A program made the translations under genes and the position numbers. This document shows, piece after piece, positions 1 to 7,674 of a DNA stretch of 64,000 bases (the stretch's first letter is position 1; each line of letters begins with the position of its first letter). The notes beneath the pieces are model-generated. The model saw only the letters and a program-made list of their open reading frames with translations. It was not told the origin of the DNA and made no database searches. The DNA comes from Thermomonospora catenispora (GTDB lineage: Bacteria > Actinomycetota > Actinomycetes > Streptosporangiales > Streptosporangiaceae): contig NZ_RRYT01000022.1 of NCBI RefSeq assembly GCF_006363815.1, forward strand, positions 1 through 64,000, in the 5' to 3' direction.

Positions 1-642
1 ACCTTGCTCGACCGGGCGGAACACCTGGGCCGCCGGATGTTCGGCACCATCGCGCTCTTGAAGGTGCTCGGGCTGGCGATCGTGCTGTCGTTGCCGGCGC
101 TGCCGTTCGTCAAGAGCGAGAGCGCCTCGGACACGGTGACCATGCTGGTCGCGGCGCCGGCGCTGCTGTGCTTCGCGTACTTCCTGCTCGGGATAGGGGT
201 GCACCTGTTCCTCGAGCTTCTCGAGCACCTGGTGTTCGTGCTGGTGATCCTGACGCTGCCGCTGCTGATCCTCCCCCCGTACCGGCGCTGGCTGTTCGGC
301 CGCTCGACGCCGGTGGAGCGGCGGCCCGGCTATGTGCCCGCAGAGGCCCTGACCGCGGTGTTCCGCAACGGGGACGGCAAGTCCTCGACCGTGGGCGTCC
401 ACTTCCATGGCGGCGGCCACGCCACGTATGTGGCCCGGGGAAGGGACCATGAGGATCTGATCCGGCAGTTCGCGCGGATCATCGCCCCCCGGGACTTCAC
501 CCCCAGCGCGCCGACCGCCGACTACTTCCGCCCGCAGGGCCCGGTGCCTCCGGCGCCTCCGGCGCCCCCGCCGGGCCAGGTGCCGCCCCCGTACCCGCCG
601 TACGCCCCTCCGACGCCCCCGAACTGGCCGCATGCTCACTGA
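1..642 (+). CDS. Membrane protein with proline-rich tail (5' end outside window)
   Basis: The frame is open from the first base, so the true start may lie upstream; a TTG at position 4 is the first start-like codon inside the window. The visible 212 residues contain about three hydrophobic segments (roughly residues 15-38, 45-70 and 73-92), then a soluble stretch of about 80 residues and a C-terminal tail rich in Pro (PPAPPAPPPG, PPYPPYAPPTPP). I do not recognise the family. The stop codon lies inside the next gene, which begins 11 bases earlier, so the two are probably translated as one unit. Confidence 0.6.
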   Translation, partial: TLLDRAEHLGRRMFGTIALLKVLGLAIVLSLPALPFVKSESASDTVTMLVAAPALLCFAYFLLGIGVHLFLELLEHLVFVLVILTLPLLILPPYRRWLFGRSTPVERRPGYVPAEALTAVFRNGDGKSSTVGVHFHGGGHATYVARGRDHEDLIRQFARIIAPRDFTPSAPTADYFRPQGPVPPAPPAPPPGQVPPPYPPYAPPTPPNWPHAH

Positions 643-1771
643 GGGCGTGCGGCTGCGGGCGGAGGAGCTGGCCGCCGAGGGGAAGCTGCCCGCCTACGTC
701 TACGACCTGGCCGCCCTGCGGGAGCACGTGGCGGGCATCAGGGAGGCGCTGCGGGACGGGCCGGAGCTGTTCTATGCGGCCAAGGCCAACCCGGACCCGC
801 TGATCCTGACCACCCTGGCCCCCTATGTGGCGGGCGTCGAGGTGGCCTCCGGCGGGGAGCTGGCGCACGTCCGCCGGGTGCTGCCGGAGGTGCCGGTGGC
901 GTTCGGCGGCCCCGGCAAGACCGATGCCGAGCTGGCGCAGGCCGTCGCCGAGGCCCAGCGCATCCACGTCGAGAGCCCGTATGAGCTGGAACGCCTGGCC
1001 GCCCTCCGGCGCGAGGCCGACGTCCTGCTGCGCGTCAACCTCGCCGGGGAGCGCCGGGGCGCGGCGCTGGCCATGTCGGGCCCGTTCGGGATGGACCCGG
1101 AGACGATCGAGCGGTGCCGCGGCATCCTCGCCCGGGCACCGTGGATCCGGCTCCGCGGCATCCACGCCCACCTGGCCTCCGGGCTGGACGCCGACACGCT
1201 GGTGCGGCAGGCGGCCGAGATCATGGACTGGGCGCGCGCCTGGCTGCACGGCACCGACTGCGCGGACGCCCCCGAGATCAACCTCGGCGGCGGGATGGCC
1301 GTGGACTACGGCGACCCGGGTAACCGCTTCGACTGGGCGCGCTACGGCCGCGGGATCGCCGCGCTGGCCCGCCCGAACGAGACCCTGCGCATCGAGCCGG
1401 GGCGCGCGATCAGCGTCTACGCGGGCTGGTACGTCACCGACGTCCTCGACGTCAAGAAGGCCCATGGCCGCTGGTACGCCATCCTGCGCGGCGGCACCCA
1501 GCACATCCGCACCCCCGTCACGAAGAACCACGACCAGCCGTTCACCCTCATCCCGCGTGACGGAGACGGCCCCCGCGCCGCGGACGTCCCCGTCACGCTG
1601 GTCGGCCAGCTGTGCACGCCCAAGGACGTCTTCGCCCGCGAGATCCCCGTGGACCGCATCGCCGTGGGCGACGTGGTCGCCTTCGCCATGGCCGGCGCCT
1701 ACGCCTGGAACATCTCGCACCACGACTTCCTCATGCACCCCCACCCGACTTTCCACTACCTGGACCTGTGA
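632..1771 (+). CDS. Type III (alanine-racemase fold) PLP-dependent decarboxylase, LysA/ornithine-decarboxylase-like
   Basis: A 379-residue fold-III PLP enzyme. YAAKANP near residue 50 carries the lysine expected to bind PLP; HAHLASG and NLGGGMAV (around 180-220) are the phosphate/PLP-binding loops; EPGR follows; QLCTPKDV contains the cysteine of the family's catalytic CxxxD element; AYAWNISHHDF resembles the conserved C-terminal region. It is shorter than actinobacterial LysA (about 450-470), so it is more likely a decarboxylase of a diamino acid or a siderophore/polyamine-type substrate than the main DAP decarboxylase. The substrate cannot be read from sequence. The ATG overlaps the upstream stop by 11 bases, suggesting translational coupling. 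The 3' end overlaps the convergent regulator by 16 bases. Confidence 0.82.
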   Translation: MLTEGVRLRAEELAAEGKLPAYVYDLAALREHVAGIREALRDGPELFYAAKANPDPLILTTLAPYVAGVEVASGGELAHVRRVLPEVPVAFGGPGKTDAELAQAVAEAQRIHVESPYELERLAALRREADVLLRVNLAGERRGAALAMSGPFGMDPETIERCRGILARAPWIRLRGIHAHLASGLDADTLVRQAAEIMDWARAWLHGTDCADAPEINLGGGMAVDYGDPGNRFDWARYGRGIAALARPNETLRIEPGRAISVYAGWYVTDVLDVKKAHGRWYAILRGGTQHIRTPVTKNHDQPFTLIPRDGDGPRAADVPVTLVGQLCTPKDVFAREIPVDRIAVGDVVAFAMAGAYAWNISHHDFLMHPHPTFHYLDL

Positions 1772-2583
1772 TCGTGGACCTGCGACCGGTCGGTCCGGGC
1801 GCCGTCCATGTGACCTGGCGGTATGAGTCGAATGCGCGGGGTCGACGGCGGTTGACCGAGTGGCTCGGCCAGCGCCCAGACGCGTTCGAAACCGGCCAGG
1901 TAGGTGCTGGCCATGTCGTCCCCACTGGTCTTGCGGAGGTGGAGGACGGGGGCCTGGGCTGCAGGAACGCCGTAGATGTGCGGGTTGATCATGAGGTCGT
2001 CGTCGGCGCGGTAGATCGACGTGTAGAGGACCGTGTCGTGCTGACGTATGGCGATGCCGTCGATCTCGCACAGCGGGCGGTAGAAGACGAGAGCGTTGCG
2101 GATCTTGGCCGCCATGGCATCGCCCAGCCCTTCTTCGGCGCCGCGACCGGCGATGCAGGACCCCTCGGGGTCGCCGAGCAGGATCCGTACGGAGACGCCT
2201 TCGCGGGCCTTGTCGGCGATGACGCGCAGTAGATCGGGATCCTCGGCGAGGAACAGGCCGGCGTAGACCAGGACGCCGATCTCGCGGTGAGCGCTCCGGA
2301 AGAGCTGTTGCCACATCTGACGAGGGACCGACGCGCGGTGCGGATAGGCGGCGATGATCTCGGTCTCGGGCCGCTTGACCGTGGGGCGGCGCGTCTTCGG
2401 CCCAGGCCATAGGGCTGTCTCCTCGACTCGGAGAAGGCGGGCCAGGGCGGACCGATGGCGCGGGTAGGGGATGCGGCCGGCGATCCAGCGCTGAACGGTC
2501 TTGGGGTCGACGCCGAGTCGGGCGGCCACGTCGACTTCGCTGAGTCCCGCGTCGATGAGCGCTTGGTGCAAGGCGTCGTTCAT
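1756..2583 (-). CDS. XRE-type regulator with PLD-like C-terminal domain (copy 1)
   Basis: 275 residues. Residues 1-60 form a Cro/C1 helix-turn-helix (SEVDVAARLGVDPKTVQRWI). Residues about 75-250 are a PLD-like sensory domain: IGVLVYAGLFL, VRILLGDP, GDAMAAKIRNAL, and a stretch with H-x-T-x-L followed by SIYRADDDL. The Lys of a canonical HxK phospholipase D motif is replaced by Thr, so catalysis is unlikely and ligand sensing is the better guess. It is a clear paralogue of the regulator at 4771-5514 (shared RILLGDP, GDAMAAKIRNAL, HIYGVPA). Similar actinobacterial proteins carry a domain I remember as DUF5919. The ATG is preceded by GGGAGGG on the coding strand. It is divergent from the 2794 operon. 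The C-terminal 35 residues are unrelated to copy 2. Confidence 0.85.
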   Translation of the reverse strand: MNDALHQALIDAGLSEVDVAARLGVDPKTVQRWIAGRIPYPRHRSALARLLRVEETALWPGPKTRRPTVKRPETEIIAAYPHRASVPRQMWQQLFRSAHREIGVLVYAGLFLAEDPDLLRVIADKAREGVSVRILLGDPEGSCIAGRGAEEGLGDAMAAKIRNALVFYRPLCEIDGIAIRQHDTVLYTSIYRADDDLMINPHIYGVPAAQAPVLHLRKTSGDDMASTYLAGFERVWALAEPLGQPPSTPRIRLIPPGHMDGARTDRSQVHDHRSR

Positions 2584-2625
2584 GGACCCTCCCGGGAGAC
2601 GAGGTCGTGAACGACGATAACAAAA

Positions 2626-2643
2626 GACGTCCCTAGACGTCCC
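2626..2643. promoter_or_regulatory. GACGTC direct-repeat operator, divergent promoter region 1
   Basis: Two GACGTCCC octamers separated by TA give a 10-base period (2626-2633, 2636-2643). It lies 43-60 bases before the start of the XRE regulator on the minus strand and 150 bases before the 2794 gene, in the only intergenic space between these divergent units. GACGTC is itself palindromic, so orientation is not informative. The same hexamer recurs in phased arrays upstream of the HD gene and of the second XRE gene. Confidence 0.6.
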
Positions 2644-2793
2644 CCAAGTGTCGGTAGAGAGGTCCCGCCCTCGGCAAGAGGCTCGGTGGCGTGGTGAACG
2701 GCTCCTGCGGACGTCGTCCCACCTACGCGAAGCGATCCCCCGGGAGCGGTGACGACACCGCTCCCGGGACCCGGCCAGGAGGTGAACCCCGAC

Positions 2794-3294
2794 ATGAGCC
2801 GAGCCCTAGCGCCCCCGCCCGCATGGCCGATCCCCGCACGCACCGGGGAGGGGGCACGGCGGCGACAGCTCGCCGAGATCCACGCTCAGTACCCCGATGC
2901 CGCCGCCTGGTACGGCGAGAAGACGGGGTTGTGGATGGCCGCCCCGAGCGGTGCCACTCGACTGATCCAGGCACCGACCGCCGCCTCCTTGGTGCGGCGG
3001 CTCGATGAGCACTACAGGCGGTACCTCCAGGTCCCCCGTCCGGCGGCCGGGCGTCCGCCCCGGCGCCCCACGCTGCACGGGGCGAGGGCCGGCGTGGTGG
3101 TGCGATCGATGCCTCCCCCGACGTCCCGCATCGCCGTGTCCTCCGAAGAACGACGGCACACGGTCGAGCGCCGGCGTGGACCACGGGCAGGAGCGCGCAC
3201 CGCCGTGCCTCGCGAGGGACGACGCAAGGTCCGGGGCGCCGGGTGGGGTCGGCGGATCATGATCAGCCTGGGTCTGATGGCGGAGACGGCATGA
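2794..3294 (+). CDS. Small actinobacterial protein of unknown function, basic C-terminal tail
   Basis: Start chosen at 2794 because AGGAGGTGA lies at 2777-2785, eight bases upstream. 166 residues. Residues 20-80 look like a small folded domain (PDAAAWYGEKTGLWMA, then ATRLIQAPTAASLVRRLDEHY). The remaining 80 residues are Arg/Pro-rich with little apparent structure, so the ancestral domain may end near residue 85 and the tail may reflect frame drift. It belongs to the XRE/HD/Nudix module. The stop overlaps the next start (ATGA). I know of no function; similar small proteins occur beside XRE regulators in actinobacteria. Confidence 0.6.
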   Translation: MSRALAPPPAWPIPARTGEGARRRQLAEIHAQYPDAAAWYGEKTGLWMAAPSGATRLIQAPTAASLVRRLDEHYRRYLQVPRPAAGRPPRRPTLHGARAGVVVRSMPPPTSRIAVSSEERRHTVERRRGPRAGARTAVPREGRRKVRGAGWGRRIMISLGLMAETA

Positions 3295-3530
3295 GCCGCG
3301 ACCGTGTGCGAGGCGTTCTCGACGCCACGGAACAGGACGCGACGGAGCTGGTGGTGCGCTATCCCCGTGCGCTCATCATTCCGCTGTCACGCGGTGGATG
3401 GGTGGGACACACCCGGGACGGCCTCATCTGGGCCGAGTCGCTGGAACGGTTCGCCGAACGATTGGCGGAGATCTACGACGAACCGCACCTCGCCGCCTCG
3501 CGATCCGGGCGGGCCGACGCGGCGAGATGA
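3291..3530 (+). CDS. Small hypothetical protein, coupled to the preceding gene
   Basis: Start chosen at ATG 3291, which shares ATGA with the upstream stop (3292-3294). 79 residues. The pattern (YPRALIIPLSRGGWVGHTRDGLIWAESLERFAERLAEIYD, read in two parts) resembles that of the upstream protein: a short beta-rich segment with Gly/Trp followed by an amphipathic helix ending in Ile-Tyr. The two genes may therefore be distant paralogues. No catalytic motif is visible. An accessory role with the neighbouring XRE regulators is inference from position only. Confidence 0.6.
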   Translation: MSRDRVRGVLDATEQDATELVVRYPRALIIPLSRGGWVGHTRDGLIWAESLERFAERLAEIYDEPHLAASRSGRADAAR

Positions 3531-3667
3531 GATACGGGGATGCCTCCCGAAGAAGAGACCTCGTCGAGTGAACGTTCCCACGGGATGCGCGTGAGGTCAC
3601 ATGCCGCGGCTTCCACTGGAACGCCGTCTGACATGCACCCGGCCCGGCAGGGGACGGCTTGCCGAGA

Positions 3668-3706
3668 GACGTCCCTAGAAGGTCCGAGGCCGTCCGTGGA
3701 CGTCTC
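3668..3706. promoter_or_regulatory. Phased GACGTC-like array upstream of the HD gene
   Basis: GACGTC occurs at 3668-3673 and 3699-3704, 31 bases apart (three helical turns), with degenerate copies between them at about 3678 (GAAGGTC) and 3689 (GCCGTC), so the register is 10-11 bases. The array sits 27-65 bases before the start of the HD-domain gene, overlapping where its promoter should be. Confidence 0.55.
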
Positions 3707-3732
3707 CCGCCGAACTCGTAGCTTCGGGAAGC

Positions 3733-4290
3733 ATGAACGACATGGCCGTCTGGGCGAGCGAGACCGCCCGCAGCATCCTCGAAGCGACGCTTCCGCGTCG
3801 GTGGGCGCATACGCAGGGGGTGGCCGCACAGGCGCGCAGCCTCGCCCCGATCATGGGCGATGACGCCGACCTGCTCCAGGCAGCCGCCTGGCTGCATGAC
3901 ATCGGGTACGCCCCGGAGCTGGCGGTCACCGGTTTCCATCCGCTGGACGGAGCCCGGTACCTGCGCGACGTCCTGGGCGCCCAGGACGTCCTGTGTCGTC
4001 TGGTCGCACATCACTCCTGCGCCGTGATCGAGGCCGCCGAACGCGGTCTCGCCGAGGAGCTGGTGAGCGAGTTCCCGCCCGCTTCCGAGCCGTTGACCGA
4101 AGCGCTGATCTACTGCGACATGACCACGGGCCCTGACGGTCGCCGTTTGACCGTTGAGCAGCGGCTCGCCGAGATCCACGCCCGCTACGGTCCTGATCAC
4201 CTGGTCAGCCGTGCCGTCGAGGCGGCGTCCCCGCGACTGCTGGAGGCGGTGCGCAAGGTCGATGAACGGTTGCAGGTGGCGGTGGGATGA
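3733..4290 (+). CDS. HD-domain phosphohydrolase
   Basis: 185 residues with the HD superfamily metal-binding residues in order: His in RRWAHTQGV (about 25), the HD pair in AAWLHDIGYAPE (about 56), His in GFHPLDGA, the pair in VAHHS, and Asp in YCDMTTGPDG. This fits a small divalent-metal phosphohydrolase acting on nucleotides or nucleotide-like second messengers; no substrate-specifying domain is attached. Its start lies just downstream of a GACGTC array, and it converges with the Nudix gene four bases away. Two nucleotide-hydrolase families bracketed by two paralogous regulators suggest a nucleotide-linked pathway, which is inference. Confidence 0.8.
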   Translation: MNDMAVWASETARSILEATLPRRWAHTQGVAAQARSLAPIMGDDADLLQAAAWLHDIGYAPELAVTGFHPLDGARYLRDVLGAQDVLCRLVAHHSCAVIEAAERGLAEELVSEFPPASEPLTEALIYCDMTTGPDGRRLTVEQRLAEIHARYGPDHLVSRAVEAASPRLLEAVRKVDERLQVAVG

Positions 4291-4294
4291 GCGC

Positions 4295-4771
4295 TCAGCC
4301 GATGACCGGCTGGTCGCGGTTCTCCAGGTAGTGGCCGATGCGCAGGCGCATCGAGCGGTCCATCCGGCGGTTCAGCGCCTCCGCCGCGGTGACCCAGCGG
4401 ACCTCGCGGGATTCGTCGCTCGTCGTGGGCTCGCCGCCGACGCGGCGGGCCTTGAGGACGATGGAGAACTCCTGGCGGACCTCTTCGTTGCTGGTGTAGC
4501 GGATGACGTGCCGAGGGTCGGTGTAGATGCCGACCATGCCGGTTATCTCGCAGTCGACCCCGGTCTCTTCCTTGGTCTCGCGCACCGCGGCCTGGGAGAG
4601 GGATTCCCCGAGGTCGACGGCGCCGCCGGGAAGCGCCCAATTGTCGTTGTCGGTGCGCCGGATCATCAGGATCTCTCCGGCGTCGTTGGTGACGACGACG
4701 TTGACGGAGGGGACCAGGCTATTGGCCTTGGGCGCATCAGGGTCGTCGTAATAGTCGATTCTGCGGCCCAT
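4295..4771 (-). CDS. Nudix hydrolase
   Basis: 158 residues from ATG 4771, preceded by GGAGGG on the coding strand. The Nudix box is complete: G in GAVDLGE, then RETKEETG with the EE pair that binds metal. VNVVVTNDAGEILMIRR and NWALPGG are typical flanking strands. Substrate is not deducible; the family cleaves nucleoside diphosphates linked to another moiety. The start overlaps the stop of the XRE regulator (TGATG), so regulator and enzyme are one translationally coupled operon on the minus strand. An earlier in-frame codon at 4804 would overlap the regulator more and lacks a ribosome site. Confidence 0.85.
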   Translation of the reverse strand: MGRRIDYYDDPDAPKANSLVPSVNVVVTNDAGEILMIRRTDNDNWALPGGAVDLGESLSQAAVRETKEETGVDCEITGMVGIYTDPRHVIRYTSNEEVRQEFSIVLKARRVGGEPTTSDESREVRWVTAAEALNRRMDRSMRLRIGHYLENRDQPVIG

Positions 4772-5514
4772 CAATCCCTCCGGAGCGGTGTGGCGCCTTC
4801 CCATACCCGTTCGAAGCTGTCCAGATAGGTGTTCACGATGTCACCGCCGGAGATCTTGCGCAGGTGCCAGACCGGGGCGTGGGACGCGGGGACGCCGTAG
4901 ATGTGAGTATTGACCAGCAGCTCGTCGTCGGCCCGATAGATCGAGTTGTAGAGCACGGTGCTGTGCAGACGGAACTCGACGCCGTCGACGGCGCGCAACG
5001 GCCGGTACAGCACCAGCGCGTTGCGGATCTTGGCCGCCATGGCGTCGCCGACGCCCTCGTCCGCGCCGCGCTCGCTGACCTGCGGGCTGTCGGGGTCGCC
5101 CAGCAGGATCCGCACGCGCACACCGGCGCGGGCCCGGTCTGCGAAGATCTGCTGCACCCCGGCGTCCTCGGACAGGAACAAGCCGGCGTAGACCAAGACG
5201 CCGATTTCCCGCTTCGCCTTCGCGAACAACCTTCCCCATGCGTCGCGCGGCACCGACCAGCGATGCGGGTAGACGGTGACGATTTCGCTTTCTGATGCGG
5301 AGACCACCTGTTCCCGGGAGAGCGCTTCGGGCCACAGGTAAGTCTCATCGACCCCCAGATGCGCGGCCGCCGCGAAACGGTGCCGTCGGTAGGGGATGCG
5401 TCCCTTGGTCACCCATCGCTCGACGGTTTTCGGGTCGACGCCGATCGCTTCGGCGAGCGCGGCCGCGGTCAAACCCCGTTCCAGCAGGACCGCGCGCAGG
5501 CGTTCGTTCGGCAT
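4771..5514 (-). CDS. XRE-type regulator with PLD-like C-terminal domain (copy 2)
   Basis: 247 residues, same architecture as the product of 1756-2583. N-terminal helix-turn-helix (TAAALAEAIGVDPKTVERWV), then a PLD-like domain with IGVLVYAGLFL, RVRILLGDP, GDAMAAKIRNALVLY, and LHSTVLYNSIYRADDELL. The HxK signature again lacks the Lys (HST). The conserved patch SIYRADD-L---HIYGVPA is present in both copies and is presumably the ligand pocket. It is translated upstream of and coupled to the Nudix gene. Its promoter region, shared divergently with the small membrane protein at 5667, holds the longest GACGTC array, so autoregulation is likely. Confidence 0.85.
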   Translation of the reverse strand: MPNERLRAVLLERGLTAAALAEAIGVDPKTVERWVTKGRIPYRRHRFAAAAHLGVDETYLWPEALSREQVVSASESEIVTVYPHRWSVPRDAWGRLFAKAKREIGVLVYAGLFLSEDAGVQQIFADRARAGVRVRILLGDPDSPQVSERGADEGVGDAMAAKIRNALVLYRPLRAVDGVEFRLHSTVLYNSIYRADDELLVNTHIYGVPASHAPVWHLRKISGGDIVNTYLDSFERVWEGATPLRRD

Positions 5515-5534
5515 TCACCCGACCGGTTCACCAG

Positions 5535-5581
5535 GACGTCTCAGGACGCCTTCACCTTAGTGAGGACGTCCCGAACACGTC
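5535..5581. promoter_or_regulatory. Phased GACGTC array in divergent promoter region 2
   Basis: GACGTC at 5535-5540, GACGCC at 5545-5550, GACGTC at 5565-5570 and CACGTC at 5576-5581. The starts differ by 10, 20 and 11 bases, so all four face the same side of the helix. The array begins 20 bases before the XRE start (5514, minus) and ends 85 bases before the small membrane protein (5667, plus). Confidence 0.6.
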
Positions 5582-5666
5582 CAGTCGCGCAGTGTCCCGT
5601 CCATGCGTTGCACCGCACTCTCGGTTGTGTCGGGCCCCGCCCACGCACCTCGGGGAAGTGATCTCG

Positions 5667-5909
5667 ATGCTCGACGCGGTCGTTCTGCTCGCAGTTTTCC
5701 TGGCCGGTGGTGCACTGGGCGTATTCGCACTGCTACTGGCCGGCATCCGCGCGGAGGAGCGGCACATGACCCTGCACGATGCGCCGCGCACCCGGACCCG
5801 ATCCGCGACGCGCCGCTTTCTGGGCGTCTACGTCGAGGGCCCACCACCCGGCTCGCGGTCCGAAGAGAAGCGCGCACGATCTCCTGGGCGTCCTGACGGG
5901 ACGGGGTGA
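5667..5909 (+). CDS. Small single-pass membrane protein
   Basis: Start chosen at ATG 5667. 80 residues: one hydrophobic N-terminal helix (VVLLAVFLAGGALGVFALLL, residues 4-23), then RAEER and a short basic cytoplasmic segment containing TRSATRRFLGVYV. I recall similar small proteins in actinobacteria but know no function. It is divergent from the XRE-Nudix operon across the GACGTC array and is therefore counted as part of the module. Confidence 0.6.
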   Translation: MLDAVVLLAVFLAGGALGVFALLLAGIRAEERHMTLHDAPRTRTRSATRRFLGVYVEGPPPGSRSEEKRARSPGRPDGTG

Positions 5910-6133
5910 CGTCGATCGGCCCTCGGCGGACGCACATCGGCCCGGCCTGCGGGGTGCTGCTCTCGTCGACCTCGATGAGCCGAGCCGGTGCCCACGGCCG
6001 CACCGTCCGACCGTGCCTCGCGCGGGCCGAGTACGGCCGCCCGGTTCGGCGGCCTGGACGGCAACGGGCGCGCCCGCCGTCGTTCCCCCGGCACCCCCTG
6101 GCCGCGGAGGGGGCGATCGCTAGGCTGAACGCC

Positions 6134-6289
6134 ATGAAGAAGTGGGAGTATGCGACCGTTCCGCTGCTGACGCACGCCACCAAGCAGATCCTCGACAACT
6201 GGGGTCAGGACGGCTGGGAGCTCGTCACCGTGATCCCGGGGCCGAACCCGGAGAACCTCGTGGCCTACTTCAAGCGAGAGGTCCAGTGA
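6134..6289 (+). CDS. DUF4177-type small protein
   Basis: A 51-residue protein beginning MKKWEYATVPLL and containing LDNWGQDGWELVTVIPGP, the typical DUF4177 core; M. tuberculosis Rv3678A is, as I remember, the same size and position. Function unknown. Its stop overlaps the GTG start of the ridA-like gene (GTGA), so it is the first gene of a four-gene operon (DUF4177, RidA, Nudix, metallo-beta-lactamase). The preceding 224 bases (5910-6133) hold no convincing gene. Confidence 0.8.
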   Translation: MKKWEYATVPLLTHATKQILDNWGQDGWELVTVIPGPNPENLVAYFKREVQ

Positions 6290-6750
6290 CCACCCCCGAG
6301 GAGCGGATCGCCCGGCTCGGCCTCGAGCTGCCCGACGTGGTGGCGCCGCTGGCCTCCTATGTGCCCGCCGTCCGCACCGGCTCCCTGGTCTACACCTCCG
6401 GGCAGGTGCCGTTCGTCAAGGGCGAGCCGATCGCGACCGGCAAGGTGGGCGCCGAGGTCACCCTGGAGCAGGCCCAGGAGGCCGCCCGGGTGTGCGCGCT
6501 GAACGCGATCGCGGCGCTCAAGGCCGAGGTCGGCGAGCTGTCGCGGGTGGTCCGGATCGTGAAGGTCGTGGGCTTCGTGGCCAGCGCCCCGGACTTCGTC
6601 GACCAGCCGCAGGTCGTCAACGGGGCCAGCGACCTGCTCGGCGAGGTGTTCGGGGAGGCCGGCCGGCACGCCCGCAGCGCGGTCGGCGTGGCGGTGCTGC
6701 CCCGGGACGTTCCGGTCGAGGTGGAGCTGATCGCCGAGATCGGGGCTTGA
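6286..6750 (+). CDS. RidA-family (YjgF/YER057c/UK114) protein
   Basis: 154 residues from GTG 6286, chosen because it overlaps the upstream stop. The YjgF/RidA fold is indicated by AVRTGSLVYTSGQVPF, the central ALNAIAALKAEVGELSRVVRIVKVVGFV, and a C-terminal PRDVPVEVELIAEIGA. RidA proteins typically act as trimeric enamine/imine deaminases, detoxifying reactive intermediates of PLP enzymes. The substrate-binding Arg of archetypal RidA (in an R-x-C/A-V context near the end) appears to be displaced in HARSAVGVAVLP, where Arg precedes SAVGV. This is common in other RidA subfamilies, so deaminase activity is not certain. Confidence 0.82.
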   Translation: MTTPEERIARLGLELPDVVAPLASYVPAVRTGSLVYTSGQVPFVKGEPIATGKVGAEVTLEQAQEAARVCALNAIAALKAEVGELSRVVRIVKVVGFVASAPDFVDQPQVVNGASDLLGEVFGEAGRHARSAVGVAVLPRDVPVEVELIAEIGA

Positions 6751-6810
6751 CGGAACGGCATTCGGTATGCCCGAATGGGCCGCCATGAGGACCAGGAAGG
6801 TGCACGGCCG

Positions 6811-7668
6811 ATGAGCGGCGTCAAAGGGCTGAAGCTGACCCCCGACCTCAAGGAGCGCTGGGAGGCGATCCAGGCCGGGGAGATCGAACCGGTCAAGCCC
6901 CGCGACGCCGCCACCGTCGTGGTGCTGCGCGACCATCCCAGGCACGGGCTGCAGGCGTTCATGCTGCGGCGGGTCTCGTCGATGGCGTTCGCGCCGGGCG
7001 CCTATGTGTTCCCCGGCGGCTCGGTCGATCCCCGTGACGGGGACGTCGGCATCGGCTGGGCGGGTCCGGACGCCGCGGCGTGGGGCGAGGCGTTCGGGGC
7101 CGATGAGGCCGTCGCCCGCGGGCTGGTCTGCGCGGCCGTGCGGGAGACCTTCGAGGAGACCCTGGTCCTGCTGGCCGGGCCGACCACCGACTCGGTGGTG
7201 GCCGACACGCGCGGCGAGGACTGGGAGGCCGACCGGCGGGCGCTGCTGGATCGCTCCCAGTCGTTCGCCCGGTTCCTGGCGCGGCGCGGGCTGGTGCTGC
7301 GCAGCGATCTGCTGCGGCCGTGGGACCACTGGATCACTCCGGAGGTCGAGAACCGGCGCTATGACACCCGGTTCTTCGTCGCCGCGATCCCCGAGGGGCA
7401 ACGCGCCCGCGATGTGAGCACCGAGGCCGACACGGCCGTCTGGGTGCGGCCCGCGGAGGCGATGGAGCGCGCCCGCGCGGGCGAGTGGTTCCTGCTGCCG
7501 CCGACGCTGGCGACCCTGCACTCCCTCACCGCCTACGACACGGTCGCCGACGTGCTGGCCGCCGAGCGGGAGATCACGGTGCACGCCCCCTACACCGAGA
7601 TCATCGACGGGGAGGCGTATCTGGTGCTTCCCGAGGACACCGCCCGGTTCTACCCGGGCGTCGTGTGA
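6811..7668 (+). CDS. Nudix hydrolase, long NUDT19-like form
   Basis: Start taken at ATG 6811 (AGGAAGG upstream). 285 residues. It begins with a short helical region, then DAATVVVLRD, the FAPGAYVFPGG strand and a Nudix box split by an insertion of about 40 residues, ending AVRETFEETLVLLAG, where RE and EE are the metal ligands. The insertion between the glycine strand and the helix is characteristic of the NUDT7/NUDT19-like group, which often act on CoA derivatives; that substrate is inference. It is third in the operon and is followed six bases later by the metallo-beta-lactamase gene. Confidence 0.82.
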   Translation: MSGVKGLKLTPDLKERWEAIQAGEIEPVKPRDAATVVVLRDHPRHGLQAFMLRRVSSMAFAPGAYVFPGGSVDPRDGDVGIGWAGPDAAAWGEAFGADEAVARGLVCAAVRETFEETLVLLAGPTTDSVVADTRGEDWEADRRALLDRSQSFARFLARRGLVLRSDLLRPWDHWITPEVENRRYDTRFFVAAIPEGQRARDVSTEADTAVWVRPAEAMERARAGEWFLLPPTLATLHSLTAYDTVADVLAAEREITVHAPYTEIIDGEAYLVLPEDTARFYPGVV

Positions 7669-7674
7669 GGGGCC

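Noticed and set aside
497-2623. Long minus-strand open frame across the decarboxylase
   Set aside because: It is a GC-driven antisense frame: Arg/Pro/Asp-rich, no domain, and it covers two genes with clear motifs in other frames.
1756-5514. PLD-like domains as active phospholipases or nucleases
   Set aside because: The HxK motif lacks Lys in both copies and each domain is attached to a DNA-binding domain.
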